From assembly GCA_001704575.1 (NCBI GenBank), contig MCAW01000010.1, positions 1 to 64,000 of the forward strand: a stretch of DNA of 64,000 nucleotides, read 5' to 3'. The position numbers and the translations under genes are program-made. The notes below the pieces were generated by a model. The model worked only from the letters and a program-made list of their open reading frames with translations, searched no databases and was not told the origin of the DNA. This DNA comes from Methylophilales bacterium LSUCC0135. Its GTDB lineage: Bacteria > Pseudomonadota > Gammaproteobacteria > Burkholderiales > Methylophilaceae. Of the stretch, positions 1 to 9,635 are shown piece by piece; positions within the stretch are counted from its first letter, which is position 1; each line of letters begins with the position of its first letter.

Positions 1-1
1 G

Positions 2-574
2 CTCAGTGGCTTGAACCGCAATACCGTGAACCGATACCTCAAAGCGATTCGAGCGCGCATTGCCGAGCATTGCGAACTCGAATCTCCGTTATCCGGCGAG
101 ATCGAAGTGGATGAATCCTTCTTCGGCGCACGCCGGGTTAAAGGCAAACGTGGCAGGGGCGCTTATGGTAAGACCATTGTATTCGGTCTCATCAAACGGC
201 ATGGCCGGGTCTATACCCAGATTGTGCCGGACTGCGCCAAAGCCACGCTTCAGGCCATTATCAGGGGCAAGGTGACCTATGACAGCATCATCTACTCCGA
301 TTTGCTTAAAAGCTACGATGGTCTCGTCGATGTGGGATACGACAAGCACTTCCGTATCGACCATGGCAATAATGAATTCGTCAGAGGTCACAACCACATC
401 AACGGCATCGAAGGCTTCTGGGGCGTTGCCCAAACCAGGCTCGCCAAGTTCAGAGGCATGAGCAAGAACAAGTTATATCTGCACCTCAAGGAGTGTGAAT
501 TCCGGTATAACTATCGGAACCAGAACTTGTACTTGAACATCCTCAAAATCGTCAGAACTAGACCTCTGTTCTAG
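2..574 (+). mobile_element. IS1595-family (ISXO2-like) transposase, 5' end cut by window edge
   Basis: DDE-type transposase of an insertion sequence. The frame stays open to base 2, so the N-terminus lies outside the window; a TTG at 11 could be misread as a start. The visible part holds the ISXO2-like catalytic domain: a first Asp in VDESFFG, a second in IIYSDLLKSYDG and the HINGIEGFW motif with Asn and Glu. About 190 residues are seen, so only the N-terminal zinc-ribbon part is missing. The C-terminus looks intact, with the stop inside the presumed right terminal repeat. The element borders AT-rich accessory DNA, which fits a role in rearranging this locus. Family assignment is from the motifs; the subgroup is uncertain. 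Confidence 0.85.
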
Positions 575-583
575 TAATGACCC
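567..583. repeat. candidate right terminal repeat of the IS
   Basis: The sequence TGTTCTAGTAATGACCC ends about 9 bases past the transposase stop. Its reverse complement starts GGGTCATTA, resembling ends of IS1595-group elements, where the IR lies next to or overlaps the stop codon. The left end is outside the window, so neither the pairing nor a target duplication can be seen. Confidence 0.45.
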
Positions 584-616
584 ACTTGATATGATCACAT
601 TAGAAATTACTGAAAA

Positions 617-1285
617 ATGAAAATATTTAATTTTTTAAAAAAATATTCAAAATCTAATAGAAATAAAGTTTTTATTATTGGATTTAACAAATGTGGAACA
701 AAAACGATACATCATTTTTTTAGAAAAAATGGATATAAATCTGCCCATCATTTAACTAAAAAAACTATTTTTAGTAGAAATCGTATAAATATTGCAAAAA
801 AAATCCAAGAAAATATAGATTCTAATAAGAACATTTTAGACGGATTAGAAAGTTATGAAATTTTCTCAGATATGATTTATATCAGCGAAAATGAATTAAT
901 AGAGGGAAATAAATATTTTAGACAATTTCATGAAGCTTATCAGAATGCTTATTTCGTATTCAATGATAGGCCATTGGATAAATGGATAAACTCACGATTC
1001 CAGCACATATCAGATAGAACAGAAAATATTTTATTTCATGAGAGATATGCATCAGCAATTAATTTAAAAAATGAATGCATAGAAGAATACTGGAGAAAAT
1101 TGTATTTATCACACAAATATAACGTTTTAAATTACTTTAGAAATAATGAAAAATTTATCGTATTTAATATAGAATCAGATAGTCCAGTGAAATTAATAAA
1201 ATTCTTTGAAAAAGATTTCAAATTAGATCCTTCGAAATGGATACACCGAGGATCTACAGAAAAACGACAAAGAAAAATAGCCTAA
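617..1285 (+). CDS. sulfotransferase-like protein, AT-rich
   Basis: A 222-residue protein that looks like a small PAPS-dependent sulfotransferase. Residues about 17-30 (KVFIIGFNKCGTKTIHHFF) match the 5'-phosphosulfate-binding loop of the family, and NDRPLDKWINSRF near residue 117 sits where the 3'-phosphate-binding R and S occur. The rest is not recognisable. Base composition is far more AT-rich than the later genes (poly-A/T runs throughout), and codon use differs sharply, a sign of horizontal acquisition. It follows the IS end by 34 bases and is convergent with the FkbM gene. The acceptor is unknown; a cell-surface glycan is plausible from context. Confidence 0.6.
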   Translation: MKIFNFLKKYSKSNRNKVFIIGFNKCGTKTIHHFFRKNGYKSAHHLTKKTIFSRNRINIAKKIQENIDSNKNILDGLESYEIFSDMIYISENELIEGNKYFRQFHEAYQNAYFVFNDRPLDKWINSRFQHISDRTENILFHERYASAINLKNECIEEYWRKLYLSHKYNVLNYFRNNEKFIVFNIESDSPVKLIKFFEKDFKLDPSKWIHRGSTEKRQRKIA

Positions 1286-1334
1286 ATGTAACCAGTAAAA
1301 TGTCCCGATCTTCCGGGTATGAATGTATTAATCT

Positions 1335-2174
1335 TTAGTCTCGCGCGATCAATATTGATCTAACTATATTTCGTGTTACTTTTTCTGATTTATTAATATT
1401 AATCAAATGCTCTTTGCATGCAGCCATCAAAACAAATTCATTTGTAGGGCTTTGATAAAGTGCACGCTTGCCAACTATTTTTACAGGAACCATGCCCATT
1501 TCACTAAACTTAACTGAAATAGGAGCTTTAGCTGACTCTATATATTTAGCTTTAAATCCCACATCAAAATATTTTTTAAGAATTTTCTCCAATGAATGTG
1601 TATCCGAATACTTCTTTGGATGCAATTCCATTAATATCTTTATATTTCTTCTTGTCGCTGCATAATTCCAAAATCCCTCAAGGACCTCTACTTCATGCCC
1701 TTCAATATCCATTTTAATTAACAACGGAGTAGGAATTGCATGATCATTTAAAAACACGTCAAGTGTTTGATATTTTACAGGAATAGGAATAACTGCATCT
1801 TCGTTCAATGTTGCAGAATTTAAATGTGGTGCTTTTGGATTACAAAAAAATTCGTCCTCGACTGTTTTGTTAGAAATAGCCAATTGATGAAATTGAACAT
1901 TTCCTAGACCCTTGCAAGCAAAACGAATATTTTTAATGCTTTTATTTAGGTTTTTTGGATCAGGTTCTAACAAGTGCACCTTAATTTTATTACGCTTTAG
2001 GTTAAGCGCGAAAATCGATTCCACGCCATCATTAGATCCTATATCCACCATTGTAATAAAATTATCTCCTAGCCCTTGTGCAAGCATTTCAAGAAACAGT
2101 GGTTCTCTTGTAAAGCTTTTTGAAATACCACGTCTCCTTATAAAACTGGAAAATAGTTGTTTGATTATTTTCAT
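1335..2174 (-). CDS. FkbM family methyltransferase
   Basis: SAM-dependent methyltransferase of the FkbM family, 279 residues. Residues 44-50 (DIGSNDG) form the SAM-binding glycine loop, LLEPDP near 68 is the acidic end of the second strand, and LLIKMDIEGHEVEVLEGF near 150 is the FkbM signature. Such enzymes O-methylate sugars or other hydroxyls and are common in polysaccharide clusters. The start (ATG at 2174) is preceded by an A/T-rich leader without a clear ribosome site. The gene is AT-rich like its neighbours and is followed downstream by the convergent sulfotransferase-like gene. The substrate cannot be told from sequence. Confidence 0.82.
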   Translation of the reverse strand: MKIIKQLFSSFIRRRGISKSFTREPLFLEMLAQGLGDNFITMVDIGSNDGVESIFALNLKRNKIKVHLLEPDPKNLNKSIKNIRFACKGLGNVQFHQLAISNKTVEDEFFCNPKAPHLNSATLNEDAVIPIPVKYQTLDVFLNDHAIPTPLLIKMDIEGHEVEVLEGFWNYAATRRNIKILMELHPKKYSDTHSLEKILKKYFDVGFKAKYIESAKAPISVKFSEMGMVPVKIVGKRALYQSPTNEFVLMAACKEHLININKSEKVTRNIVRSILIARD

Positions 2175-2203
2175 TTTATTATAAGTTAAGTAAACAATAG
2201 AAT

Positions 2204-2974
2204 TCAGAATTTATAATTAAAATTATCGATTTCTTTTACATATAAATCATTAACAATCTGAGCAGTTTCATTAGTATAAAAATCGCGGTAATTTTTAGAA
2301 ATCTCATTTTTTTCCTGCAATGGATTTCTTTTTTTCATGTGTGGTAACCAACCATCCCAGTTCAGAGATGTATTTGCAATAGCTTCAGAAAGACCATTTT
2401 CCAAGTCTTCAAATCTAACTATATAGTCAACAGCAATTTTGTCGTCAATTGTATACATAAGCCAATTGTTATGGTTGGTTGGCTTAATTTCAATTAAAGA
2501 TAGGTCATCAACTCGTAATGATTTAACAAAATCTTCGAAACTAGGTGGATTTTTCATCCCTTTTGTTTTCCAAAAATAATCTGAAAGCGTTTTATCCCAT
2601 GGATTTCTTACAACACAAAATTTAAAGTAGCTAGCCCACTCTTTGGGAAAGGTTTTGGCAACATTTGATGCAGGTGCATGAGCCACATTAGGACCTAACT
2701 TACCAGCATACTTTCTTTTAAATGATTTCGATATCAAACCCCAAAGTGATCTCCTGCCAGTTAATATACTTAGATAATCCTTGTAAGACATGAATGCTAA
2801 CGATTCAATAACTACTCTTCTGGGAGGATACAAATTTAACTTTCTACAGTCAGTAATTCCACTAAATTGCAAATCCTCGTTCCCAAGATATCTTGATAAT
2901 GAGGTAATGATTGAGCTGCCCGCAGCTTTTCGGCAATGTACAAAAATAAATTTATATTTATGACTAATAATCAT
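2204..2974 (-). CDS. sulfotransferase family protein
   Basis: A 256-residue protein of the carbohydrate sulfotransferase (sulfotransferase family 2) type. The N-terminus KFIFVHCRKAAGSSI is the 5'-PSB loop that binds PAPS, and FCVVRNPWDKTLSDYFW near residue 120-135 is the 3'-PB motif with its conserved Arg, Pro and Ser. Product: sulfate ester on an unknown glycan or lipid acceptor. It lies 29 bases upstream of the FkbM gene on the same strand, so the two are probably co-transcribed. AT-rich composition matches the island. cysC at 9636-10250 could help supply PAPS. Confidence 0.78.
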   Translation of the reverse strand: MIISHKYKFIFVHCRKAAGSSIITSLSRYLGNEDLQFSGITDCRKLNLYPPRRVVIESLAFMSYKDYLSILTGRRSLWGLISKSFKRKYAGKLGPNVAHAPASNVAKTFPKEWASYFKFCVVRNPWDKTLSDYFWKTKGMKNPPSFEDFVKSLRVDDLSLIEIKPTNHNNWLMYTIDDKIAVDYIVRFEDLENGLSEAIANTSLNWDGWLPHMKKRNPLQEKNEISKNYRDFYTNETAQIVNDLYVKEIDNFNYKF

Positions 2975-3288
2975 GTTACCACTCTGAGAGAAACGCCCCT
3001 AGTTCGGTGAAGACAGTTCTGTTTAAAGTTAATGCGGCCATTGTTTGTTTGTTTTTCTCAGCCGCTTTCTGATTGCAATTTGCCTCAAATTCTGGCAGCT
3101 GTAAGTAGTCAATACATTCCATCTACTAGTGATGCTTGAAGCACAACGCACATATCACTTTTAAATCGCCCCCCGAACACGCACATAAGCTCGGGTCCAC
3201 GGCACTAAGAACAAAGTCGACCTACATGCTTGTGCTTAAGCTCCAAGCAAGAGATTGCTGAACATAGAGATTATCACAAAGGACACCT
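2975..3288. other. intergenic gap at island boundary, nothing recognised
   Basis: A 314-base stretch between the AT-rich sulfotransferase gene and the epimerase gene. No open frame with a ribosome site, no tRNA and no strong terminator is visible. Base composition changes here from the AT-rich island to the more GC-rich polysaccharide genes, so an acquisition boundary may lie within it, but I see no att-like direct repeat. Confidence 0.5.
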
Positions 3289-4386
3289 TTAGCTCCCCTT
3301 GCAAAATAACTTAAGGTAATCACAATACCACTCGACCCACCTACCTATCCCCGTTTCCAATGAAGTCTTCGGCGCGAAGCATGTATCGCGCTCAAGATCT
3401 TTCACATCTGCGAATGTTGCGATGACATCGCCATCCTGCATAGGCAGGAAGTTTTTGATAGCTTCCATGCCGAGCTCATTCTCTATGGTCTGTATGAACT
3501 TCATCAACTCGACCGGCCGGTTATTGCCTATGTTATAGACACGATATGGCGCTCTGCTTGAGCCAGGGTGTGGATGCATCGCTGCAAATGAAGGGTCTGG
3601 AGTTGCTACGTGATCGAGCACGCACACAGTGCCTTCGGCGATATCATCTATATAGGTAAAATCCCTCCGCATCTTTCCATGGTTGTATACGTCAATCTGC
3701 CTGCCTTCCATAATGGCAGAAGTAAAAAGCCATGGCGACATATCGGGACGCCCCCATGGACCGTATACGGTGAAGTAACGCAACCCTGTGGTGGGCAATC
3801 CATAAAGATGACTGTAGCTATGTGCCATCAACTCATTGGCTTTTTTGGTAGCGGCATAAAGACTGACCGGATGATCGACGCTGTCTTGCACGGAAAACGG
3901 CATTTTTTCATTTGCACCGTAAACGCTGGATGAGCTGGCGTAGACGAGATGTTCGATCTGATGATTGCGACATTCCTCGAGAATATTACCGAAGCCGACC
4001 AGATTGCTTTGAATATATGCGTGCGGGTTTTTAATTGAGTATCTTACGCCTGCTTGTGCGGCAAGATGGACAACGCGCTGCGGTTTCTCATCAGCAAACA
4101 AACGCTTAATGGCATCTTGATCCGCCACATCCGCTTTCACAAAGCGAAAGTTGGAATACTGCTGGAGTACCCCCAGTCGGGCCATTTTTAGAGCAGGATC
4201 GTAATAATCATTGAGGTTATCAATCCCAAGCACTTGATCGCCACGCTCTAGTAGTTGACGAGCTACATGCATGCCAATAAAACCAGCCGCTCCGGTGAGG
4301 AGAATTTTTGCACCGGTTGTTTTATCGGCACTTCGGTTCGCAGCGCGGTCAACATTTTCATCTACGGCTTCGATCTTTGCGGTCAT
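3289..4386 (-). CDS. NAD-dependent epimerase, probably UDP-glucuronate 4-epimerase
   Basis: Extended short-chain dehydrogenase of 365 residues. It probably interconverts UDP-glucuronate and UDP-galacturonate for surface polysaccharide. Visible motifs are the NAD loop GAAGFIGMH near residue 32, the Ser of YASSSSVYG, and the catalytic pair in SLYAATKKANE (YxxxK). The long form with NDYYDPALKMARL after the nucleotide loop is typical of UDP-glucuronate epimerases. The first 25 residues (hydrophilic, before AKILLTGAAG) extend beyond the usual start; translation may begin downstream. It starts 2 bases after the ugd stop, so both are in one operon and the dehydrogenase would supply its substrate. 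Exact sugar specificity is inferred. Confidence 0.85.
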   Translation of the reverse strand: MTAKIEAVDENVDRAANRSADKTTGAKILLTGAAGFIGMHVARQLLERGDQVLGIDNLNDYYDPALKMARLGVLQQYSNFRFVKADVADQDAIKRLFADEKPQRVVHLAAQAGVRYSIKNPHAYIQSNLVGFGNILEECRNHQIEHLVYASSSSVYGANEKMPFSVQDSVDHPVSLYAATKKANELMAHSYSHLYGLPTTGLRYFTVYGPWGRPDMSPWLFTSAIMEGRQIDVYNHGKMRRDFTYIDDIAEGTVCVLDHVATPDPSFAAMHPHPGSSRAPYRVYNIGNNRPVELMKFIQTIENELGMEAIKNFLPMQDGDVIATFADVKDLERDTCFAPKTSLETGIGRWVEWYCDYLKLFCKGS

Positions 4387-4388
4387 GA

Positions 4389-5555
4389 TTAATCGCTCCC
4401 GAACAAATCACGGCTGTAAACTTTGCCGGCCACGTCACGAATATCGTGAGAAATCCGGTTCGCGACAATCACATCAGCTTCTTGTTTGAATTGTTCAAGC
4501 TCTGCAATCACGCGGGAATTGTAAAAATGTGACTCATGCAATACCGGCTCGTAAACAATTACATCAATCCCCTTGGCCTTGATGCGCTTCATAATGCCTT
4601 GTATGGACGATGCACGGAAGTTATCCGAGCCAGCCTTCATGATCAGTCGATAGATACCAACGACCTTGGGTTTACGCCGAATGATTTCATCTGCAATGAA
4701 ATCTTTGCGCGTATTGTTGGCTTCTACAATCGCATGGATCAGGTTTTGCGGGACATTGTTGTAATTCGCCAGTAGCTGCTTGGTGTCCTTGGGCAGGCAA
4801 TAGCCGCCATAGCCGAATGAGGGGTTGTTGTAGTGGTTGCCGATACGTGGGTCGAGGCAAACACCTTCGATGATCTGGCGGGTATCCAGCCCGTGACTCG
4901 CTGCGTAAGTGTCGAGTTCGTTGAAATAGGCAACTCGCATGGCAAGGTAGGTATTGGCAAAAAGCTTGATGGCCTCGGCTTCGGTCGCATCGGTAAACAA
5001 TACCGGTATATCCTGCTTGACAGCACCCTGCTGCAACAACCTCGCAAAAACCTCAGCACGGGCAGATTTTTCTCCGACGACGATACGTGATGGATGGAGG
5101 TTGTCATGCAGCGCTCTGCCCTCACGCAGAAACTCTGGTGAGAAGATGATGTTCTCGCTGCCTAATTCGAGCTTGACCTTGTTGGTAAAGCCGACTGGCA
5201 CAGTTGATTTGATCACCATGACCGCCTGCGGGTTGATGGTCATGACATCGCGGATGACGTTCTCGACCGAGCGTGTGTTGAAATAATTGGTTTCCGGGTC
5301 ATAGTCAGTCGGCGTGGCAATAATGACAAACTCCGCGCCATCGTAGGCTTCATGCTTGTCCAGCGTAGCCCGGAAATTCAGGGGCTTGCTTTGTAGATAA
5401 TCTTCGACCTCGGCATCTTCAATCGGCGATTGACGATGATTCAACAAAGAGACTTTCTCAGGGTCTATGTCGAGCGCTACGACCTCATTATGTTGTGCCA
5501 GAAGAATGGCATTGGAAAGGCCAACGTAGCCTGTGCCTGCGATAGCGATTTTCAT
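4389..5555 (-). CDS. ugd: UDP-glucose 6-dehydrogenase
   Basis: Oxidises UDP-glucose to UDP-glucuronate with two NAD+ in the cytoplasm. At 388 residues it matches the short enterobacterial Ugd form. It begins [20 protein letters not shown], the Rossmann loop; SPEFLREG, the central helix and the catalytic-cysteine motif [14 protein letters not shown] near residue 250 are all present. The adjacent epimerase gene downstream would use its product. The glycosyltransferase gene at 5615-6589 lies 59 bases upstream on the same strand and may share the transcript. The function is well supported by motifs and length. Confidence 0.95.
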   Translation of the reverse strand: MKIAIAGTGYVGLSNAILLAQHNEVVALDIDPEKVSLLNHRQSPIEDAEVEDYLQSKPLNFRATLDKHEAYDGAEFVIIATPTDYDPETNYFNTRSVENVIRDVMTINPQAVMVIKSTVPVGFTNKVKLELGSENIIFSPEFLREGRALHDNLHPSRIVVGEKSARAEVFARLLQQGAVKQDIPVLFTDATEAEAIKLFANTYLAMRVAYFNELDTYAASHGLDTRQIIEGVCLDPRIGNHYNNPSFGYGGYCLPKDTKQLLANYNNVPQNLIHAIVEANNTRKDFIADEIIRRKPKVVGIYRLIMKAGSDNFRASSIQGIMKRIKAKGIDVIVYEPVLHESHFYNSRVIAELEQFKQEADVIVANRISHDIRDVAGKVYSRDLFGSD

Positions 5556-5614
5556 TTAGCGTTTAGTACGAAAATTAAAGTTTAAGGATTCTTGAATTAT
5601 GGAAACTATCGAGT

Positions 5615-6589
5615 TTATGTACCAGTAACAAAATGATAGGCAGCAAGTCTGAAAAGGTCGTAACGGTCACGTAGATTAATGGCTGGAGGCGCTTGCAGCG
5701 GCTCAGCAATCATCCGCTCCATCTCCGCAGCCCTGTGTTGATCCTGATGCCGCATCTCGGCCAACTTCCTGCCAGCCAGTGCGATAGCGTCAGCCTTGTC
5801 GGGATTGGTTTTAAGAAAGTTGATTTTCGTCATCAGCTCTTGTTCGGAGCTATAAAAAACGACATTCACCATGTCCTCGAATCCAAGAACACGCGTCTCT
5901 TCATCAATTGTTGGCATAGCACAGAGAATGCAGCCGGCAGCAAGCGCCTCAAAATTTTTTGCCATATATTCATTAAGACCATGATCGGCGCTCAGAAAAA
6001 ACCGTACTCTGTTCAGTGTCTTGTTGTAATCATCGTCCTCTGATGTCCTGATAATTCGAACATCCAGTTTTTTCTGCAAGCCCTCAAGAAACTTCTTTCT
6101 TTGAATATAGATTTTGTTGCTGGTGCGGCCGACAAATGCCACTTCAATATCTCTGGGGATATCAAGAAAATGCACATAGCCAGGATCATAGGACTTCGGC
6201 AGATAGGAGACGTTAAGCCCCTCTTTTTGAAAGCTTCTAACGGTGTAGAGGCCTGTGCTTATGATGCGATGCGGCAATAAGGTCTTGAATAATGCAACAA
6301 ACATCCCGAAATAGGCACTCATGGGATGAAAATGGTGATACAAGTCATTATCGTAGATGATAAGATTGCGTACATCTTTGAGCAGCTTGTAATCCCTCCC
6401 GAGGCTTCGGACATTGCAATCAAAAATCACTCGATCGTAGTCATGATCCCTGAGACTCGCGATCAAATCCCTAAAATTTTCGGGACATCTGTAATCGACA
6501 ATTTTTACCTCAAAAGGAATTTTTTGGCTTAGTGTCTCCCAAATCGCATTGGTTCGCTTGTGCTTTTGCCTAATTAACAAATATTTCAT
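5615..6589 (-). CDS. glycosyltransferase family 1-like protein
   Basis: About 324 residues from the ATG at 6589 (MKYLLIRQKHK). An in-frame GTG at 6631 would add 14 residues but lacks homologous character. The C-terminal half has the nucleotide-sugar-binding pattern of CgeB/Glyco_trans_1-type enzymes: DHGLNEYMAKNFEALAAGCILC followed by an acidic patch and a helical tail. The N-terminal half is a Rossmann-like domain without a recognised acceptor motif. It is the first gene of the minus-strand ugd-epimerase group and divergent from msbA. It probably adds a sugar during surface glycan assembly; donor and acceptor are unknown. Confidence 0.72.
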   Translation of the reverse strand: MKYLLIRQKHKRTNAIWETLSQKIPFEVKIVDYRCPENFRDLIASLRDHDYDRVIFDCNVRSLGRDYKLLKDVRNLIIYDNDLYHHFHPMSAYFGMFVALFKTLLPHRIISTGLYTVRSFQKEGLNVSYLPKSYDPGYVHFLDIPRDIEVAFVGRTSNKIYIQRKKFLEGLQKKLDVRIIRTSEDDDYNKTLNRVRFFLSADHGLNEYMAKNFEALAAGCILCAMPTIDEETRVLGFEDMVNVVFYSSEQELMTKINFLKTNPDKADAIALAGRKLAEMRHQDQHRAAEMERMIAEPLQAPPAINLRDRYDLFRLAAYHFVTGT

Positions 6590-6733
6590 GGGTTTTATTG
6601 AGGGCCGGACTGATGACTGGTGTAGAAACACTCCAGTAGGCAGATTTAATTATCAAAGACGTTTATTACTTTAATAATACCGTAATTTATTTATACACAG
6701 AGACAATTAATCGCAACAGCAAGTACAAAGTAT

Positions 6734-8596
6734 ATGTCGAAACGCAAATTGCCCCGTAAAGCCGTTATACAAAGCGAAAGCTTCTACCGCTCCAGCCTGC
6801 GCATCTATTTGCGTTTGCTGACTTACGTCAAACCCTATTGGCTGATTTTCGGCGTCAGCATACTGGGTTTCATGATCTTTGCTTCCGGGCAGCCGGCCAC
6901 CGCGTGGGTGTTCAAATATTTCATCGACGGCCTCGTCGAGGGCGAAGGGGCAAAATTCTTCGGGGTTCCGCTGTTGTGGAGTTTTCCGCTGTTTATTATC
7001 GGGATTGCGGTTTATCAGGGCATCGGCTCATTCCTCGGCAGTTATTTTCTCGCCAAAGTGTCATTGAATCTGGTACACGATCTGCGTACGGTGCTTTTCA
7101 ACCGCCTGCTCGTACTGCCCAATTTGTATTTCGATCGCAATAATTCAGGGCATCTGCTTTCGCGCATCACTTTCAATGTTGGTATGGTCACCGGGGCAGC
7201 GACCGATGGCATCAAGGTCATCTTCCGCGAAGGCATGACGGTGATTTTTCTGTTTGGTTATCTGCTCTGGATGAACTGGAAATTGACCACTGTCTTGCTG
7301 GCCGTCCTACCTGTGGTCGGCTTTCTGGCTAACAAGGCCAGCCACAAATTCCGCAAGCAAAGTAAAAAGATACAAAGCGCCATGGGCGATGTGACTCATG
7401 TGGCTTCTGAAACCATTACCGGTTACCGCGTGGTGCGCAGTTATGGTGGTGAGAGCTATGAAATCGAGCGCTTCAGACGCGCCAGTGAAAACAGCAGCCA
7501 GCGCAACCTGAAAATGACCAGAACCAGCGCGATCTTCACGCCTTCGCTGCAGCTCGTCACCTACAGCGTGCTCGCGCTGGTGATGTACCTGGTGCTGTTT
7601 CTGCGCGGCGATGCTTCGCCCGGCGAACTGGTGTCATATGTGACGGCGGCCTGCCTGCTGCCGAAGCCGATCCGGCAGATATCAGAAGTGAGCGCAACCA
7701 TGCAGAAGGGGATCGCTGCCGCCGAAAGCGTGTTCGAGCTGCTGGATGAAACCCCGGAAGAAGATAACGGCACGGTAGAGCAAAATCGGGTCAAAGGTCG
7801 CATCGAAGTCAAGGATCTCAGCTTCACTTATCCGGGCTCTTTACAGCCTGTTCTGCATGATATCAATTTCACTGTAGAACCAGGCCAGATGGTTGCGCTG
7901 GTAGGCAGATCGGGCAGTGGTAAATCCACGTTGGCCAGCCTTATTCCACGTTTCTATTCGCACGCCGAGGGTGAAATTGCGCTGGATGGCGTGGGTATCG
8001 AGCAATACAAATTAAAAAACCTCCGAAGTCATATCGCGCTGGTTACGCAACAGGTGACGCTGTTCAACGACACCGTAGCCAACAATATCGCTTATGGCGA
8101 TCTCGCAGATGCCCCGCGCGAAGCTGTCATCAATGCAGCTAAAGCGGCCAATGCAAAAGAATTCATCGAGAAGTTACCGGGTGGTTTTGATGCCCTGATC
8201 GGCGAAAACGGTATCCTGCTTTCAGGTGGACAGCGCCAGCGCATTGCCATCGCCCGTGCCTTGCTGAAAGATGCCCCGGTGCTGATTCTGGACGAAGCGA
8301 CATCGGCACTGGATACCGAATCTGAACGCTACATTCAGGCCGCGCTCGATCATGTCATGCAGGGCCGCACAACGCTGGTAATTGCGCATAGATTATCAAC
8401 CATTGAAAAAGCCGATCTGATTCTGGTACTTGATCAGGGCAGAATCGTCGAACGCGGCACCCATGCCGAGCTACTGGCGCAGAATGGCTATTACGCGCGT
8501 TTGCATGCTATGGGTTTTGATGAGCCTCAGGGTTTTGAAGAGCCTCAGCAAATAGCCGTTGAGGCTGATGCGAACGCAATTCAGAAAGAATTCTGA
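6734..8596 (+). CDS. msbA: lipid A/LPS flippase ABC transporter MsbA
   Basis: A 620-residue half-transporter with a six-helix membrane domain (residues about 30-340) fused to an ATPase domain. The homodimer flips core-lipid A across the inner membrane. Walker A GRSGSGKST is near residue 391, the signature LSGGQRQR near 496 and Walker B VLILDEATSALD near 517, with the switch His in VIAHRLS. It is slightly longer than the usual 580-600 residues because of a short C-terminal tail with a repeated GFDEPQ/GFEEPQ sequence. It sits alone on the plus strand between minus-strand polysaccharide genes and overlaps the 3' end of galE by 16 bases. Confidence 0.93.
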   Translation: MSKRKLPRKAVIQSESFYRSSLRIYLRLLTYVKPYWLIFGVSILGFMIFASGQPATAWVFKYFIDGLVEGEGAKFFGVPLLWSFPLFIIGIAVYQGIGSFLGSYFLAKVSLNLVHDLRTVLFNRLLVLPNLYFDRNNSGHLLSRITFNVGMVTGAATDGIKVIFREGMTVIFLFGYLLWMNWKLTTVLLAVLPVVGFLANKASHKFRKQSKKIQSAMGDVTHVASETITGYRVVRSYGGESYEIERFRRASENSSQRNLKMTRTSAIFTPSLQLVTYSVLALVMYLVLFLRGDASPGELVSYVTAACLLPKPIRQISEVSATMQKGIAAAESVFELLDETPEEDNGTVEQNRVKGRIEVKDLSFTYPGSLQPVLHDINFTVEPGQMVALVGRSGSGKSTLASLIPRFYSHAEGEIALDGVGIEQYKLKNLRSHIALVTQQVTLFNDTVANNIAYGDLADAPREAVINAAKAANAKEFIEKLPGGFDALIGENGILLSGGQRQRIAIARALLKDAPVLILDEATSALDTESERYIQAALDHVMQGRTTLVIAHRLSTIEKADLILVLDQGRIVERGTHAELLAQNGYYARLHAMGFDEPQGFEEPQQIAVEADANAIQKEF

Positions 8597-9576
8597 GCCC
8601 AACGCCAGCTGTCTTCGCACATAGCAGTCAGTCCTCTGAGCGTCGTCCAGTGCAGCATGATTGCCGCTTTTGAAGGGTCTGCATAACAGCTGGCGACATC
8701 GCCGGGGCGTCTCGGCGCGATGCGGTAATCGACCTTGCTACCGCTGGCGCGCTCAAAAGCGGCCACCATTTCCAGCACGCTATAACCCCTGCCCGTACCC
8801 AGATTGAATATCTCCGCGCCAGCGTAGCTGGCGAGATAATCGAGTGCTTTCAAATGACCCTGCGCAAGATCAACGACATGAATGTAATCACGCACGCCGG
8901 TGCCGTCCGGTGTTGAATAATCGTTGCCGAACACCGACAGACAAGCAGCTTCTCCACGCGCCACGCGCGTAATGTATGGCATCAGGTTATTGGGAATACC
9001 GTTCGGCGCCTCGCCAATCAAGCCGCTTTCATGCGCGCCCACCGGGTTGAAGTAACGCAGAATGCCGATGCGCCAATGCGGGTCAGAAGCACTCAAATCG
9101 AGCAATATCTGCTCAATCATCAGCTTGCTGTGGCCGTAAGGATTGGTCGGCTGCAAGCGTGCAGTTTCTTTCAGTGGCAAGTGTTCAGGTTCGCCATAGA
9201 CCGTGGCAGATGAGCTGAACACCAAGGTCTTGACGCCATGCCGTGCCATCACCTGCAGCAGGGTCAGGGTACCACTGACGTTGTTATCGTAATAGCGCAA
9301 GGGCTCGCTGACAGACTCGCCGACCGCTTTAAGGCCAGCGAAATGCATCACCGATTTGATTGGGTATTGTGAAAAGAGGCGCTCAAGCAAAACTGCATCA
9401 CGGATATCGCCGGTTTCGAACAGCGGCTGTTTACCGGTAATCTGATGAAGCCGCGCAACCACGTCAGACCGGCTGTTGCAAAGGTTATCCAGCACCAGCA
9501 CTTCCTCGCCCGCATTCAAGAGTTCAACACAGGTGTGGGAGCCGATATAGCCGGTACCGCCAGTGACCAGGATCAT
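8581..9576 (-). CDS. galE: UDP-glucose 4-epimerase
   Basis: Interconverts UDP-glucose and UDP-galactose. The 331-residue protein begins MILVTGGTGYIGSH, with the NAD-binding loop at the very N-terminus; SSSATVYG gives the catalytic Ser and NPYGHSKLMIE the Tyr-Lys pair. GVRDYIHVVDLAQGH and NLGTGRGYSVLEM are classic GalE motifs. Length agrees with the family (about 335). The gene converges on msbA, sharing 16 bases, and lies 59 bases downstream of cysC on the same strand. It supplies UDP-galactose for LPS or capsule assembly. Confidence 0.94.
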   Translation of the reverse strand: MILVTGGTGYIGSHTCVELLNAGEEVLVLDNLCNSRSDVVARLHQITGKQPLFETGDIRDAVLLERLFSQYPIKSVMHFAGLKAVGESVSEPLRYYDNNVSGTLTLLQVMARHGVKTLVFSSSATVYGEPEHLPLKETARLQPTNPYGHSKLMIEQILLDLSASDPHWRIGILRYFNPVGAHESGLIGEAPNGIPNNLMPYITRVARGEAACLSVFGNDYSTPDGTGVRDYIHVVDLAQGHLKALDYLASYAGAEIFNLGTGRGYSVLEMVAAFERASGSKVDYRIAPRRPGDVASCYADPSKAAIMLHWTTLRGLTAMCEDSWRWAQNSF

Positions 9577-9635
9577 GGTTTGCGCACCGAGGAGTTATCG
9601 TTGCATTTGGCGGTCATGTTCGCTTCAGCATCCGT

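Noticed and set aside
2975-3288. small gene or RNA in the gap before the epimerase
   Set aside because: No open frame with a ribosome site and no convincing stem-loop or promoter was found.
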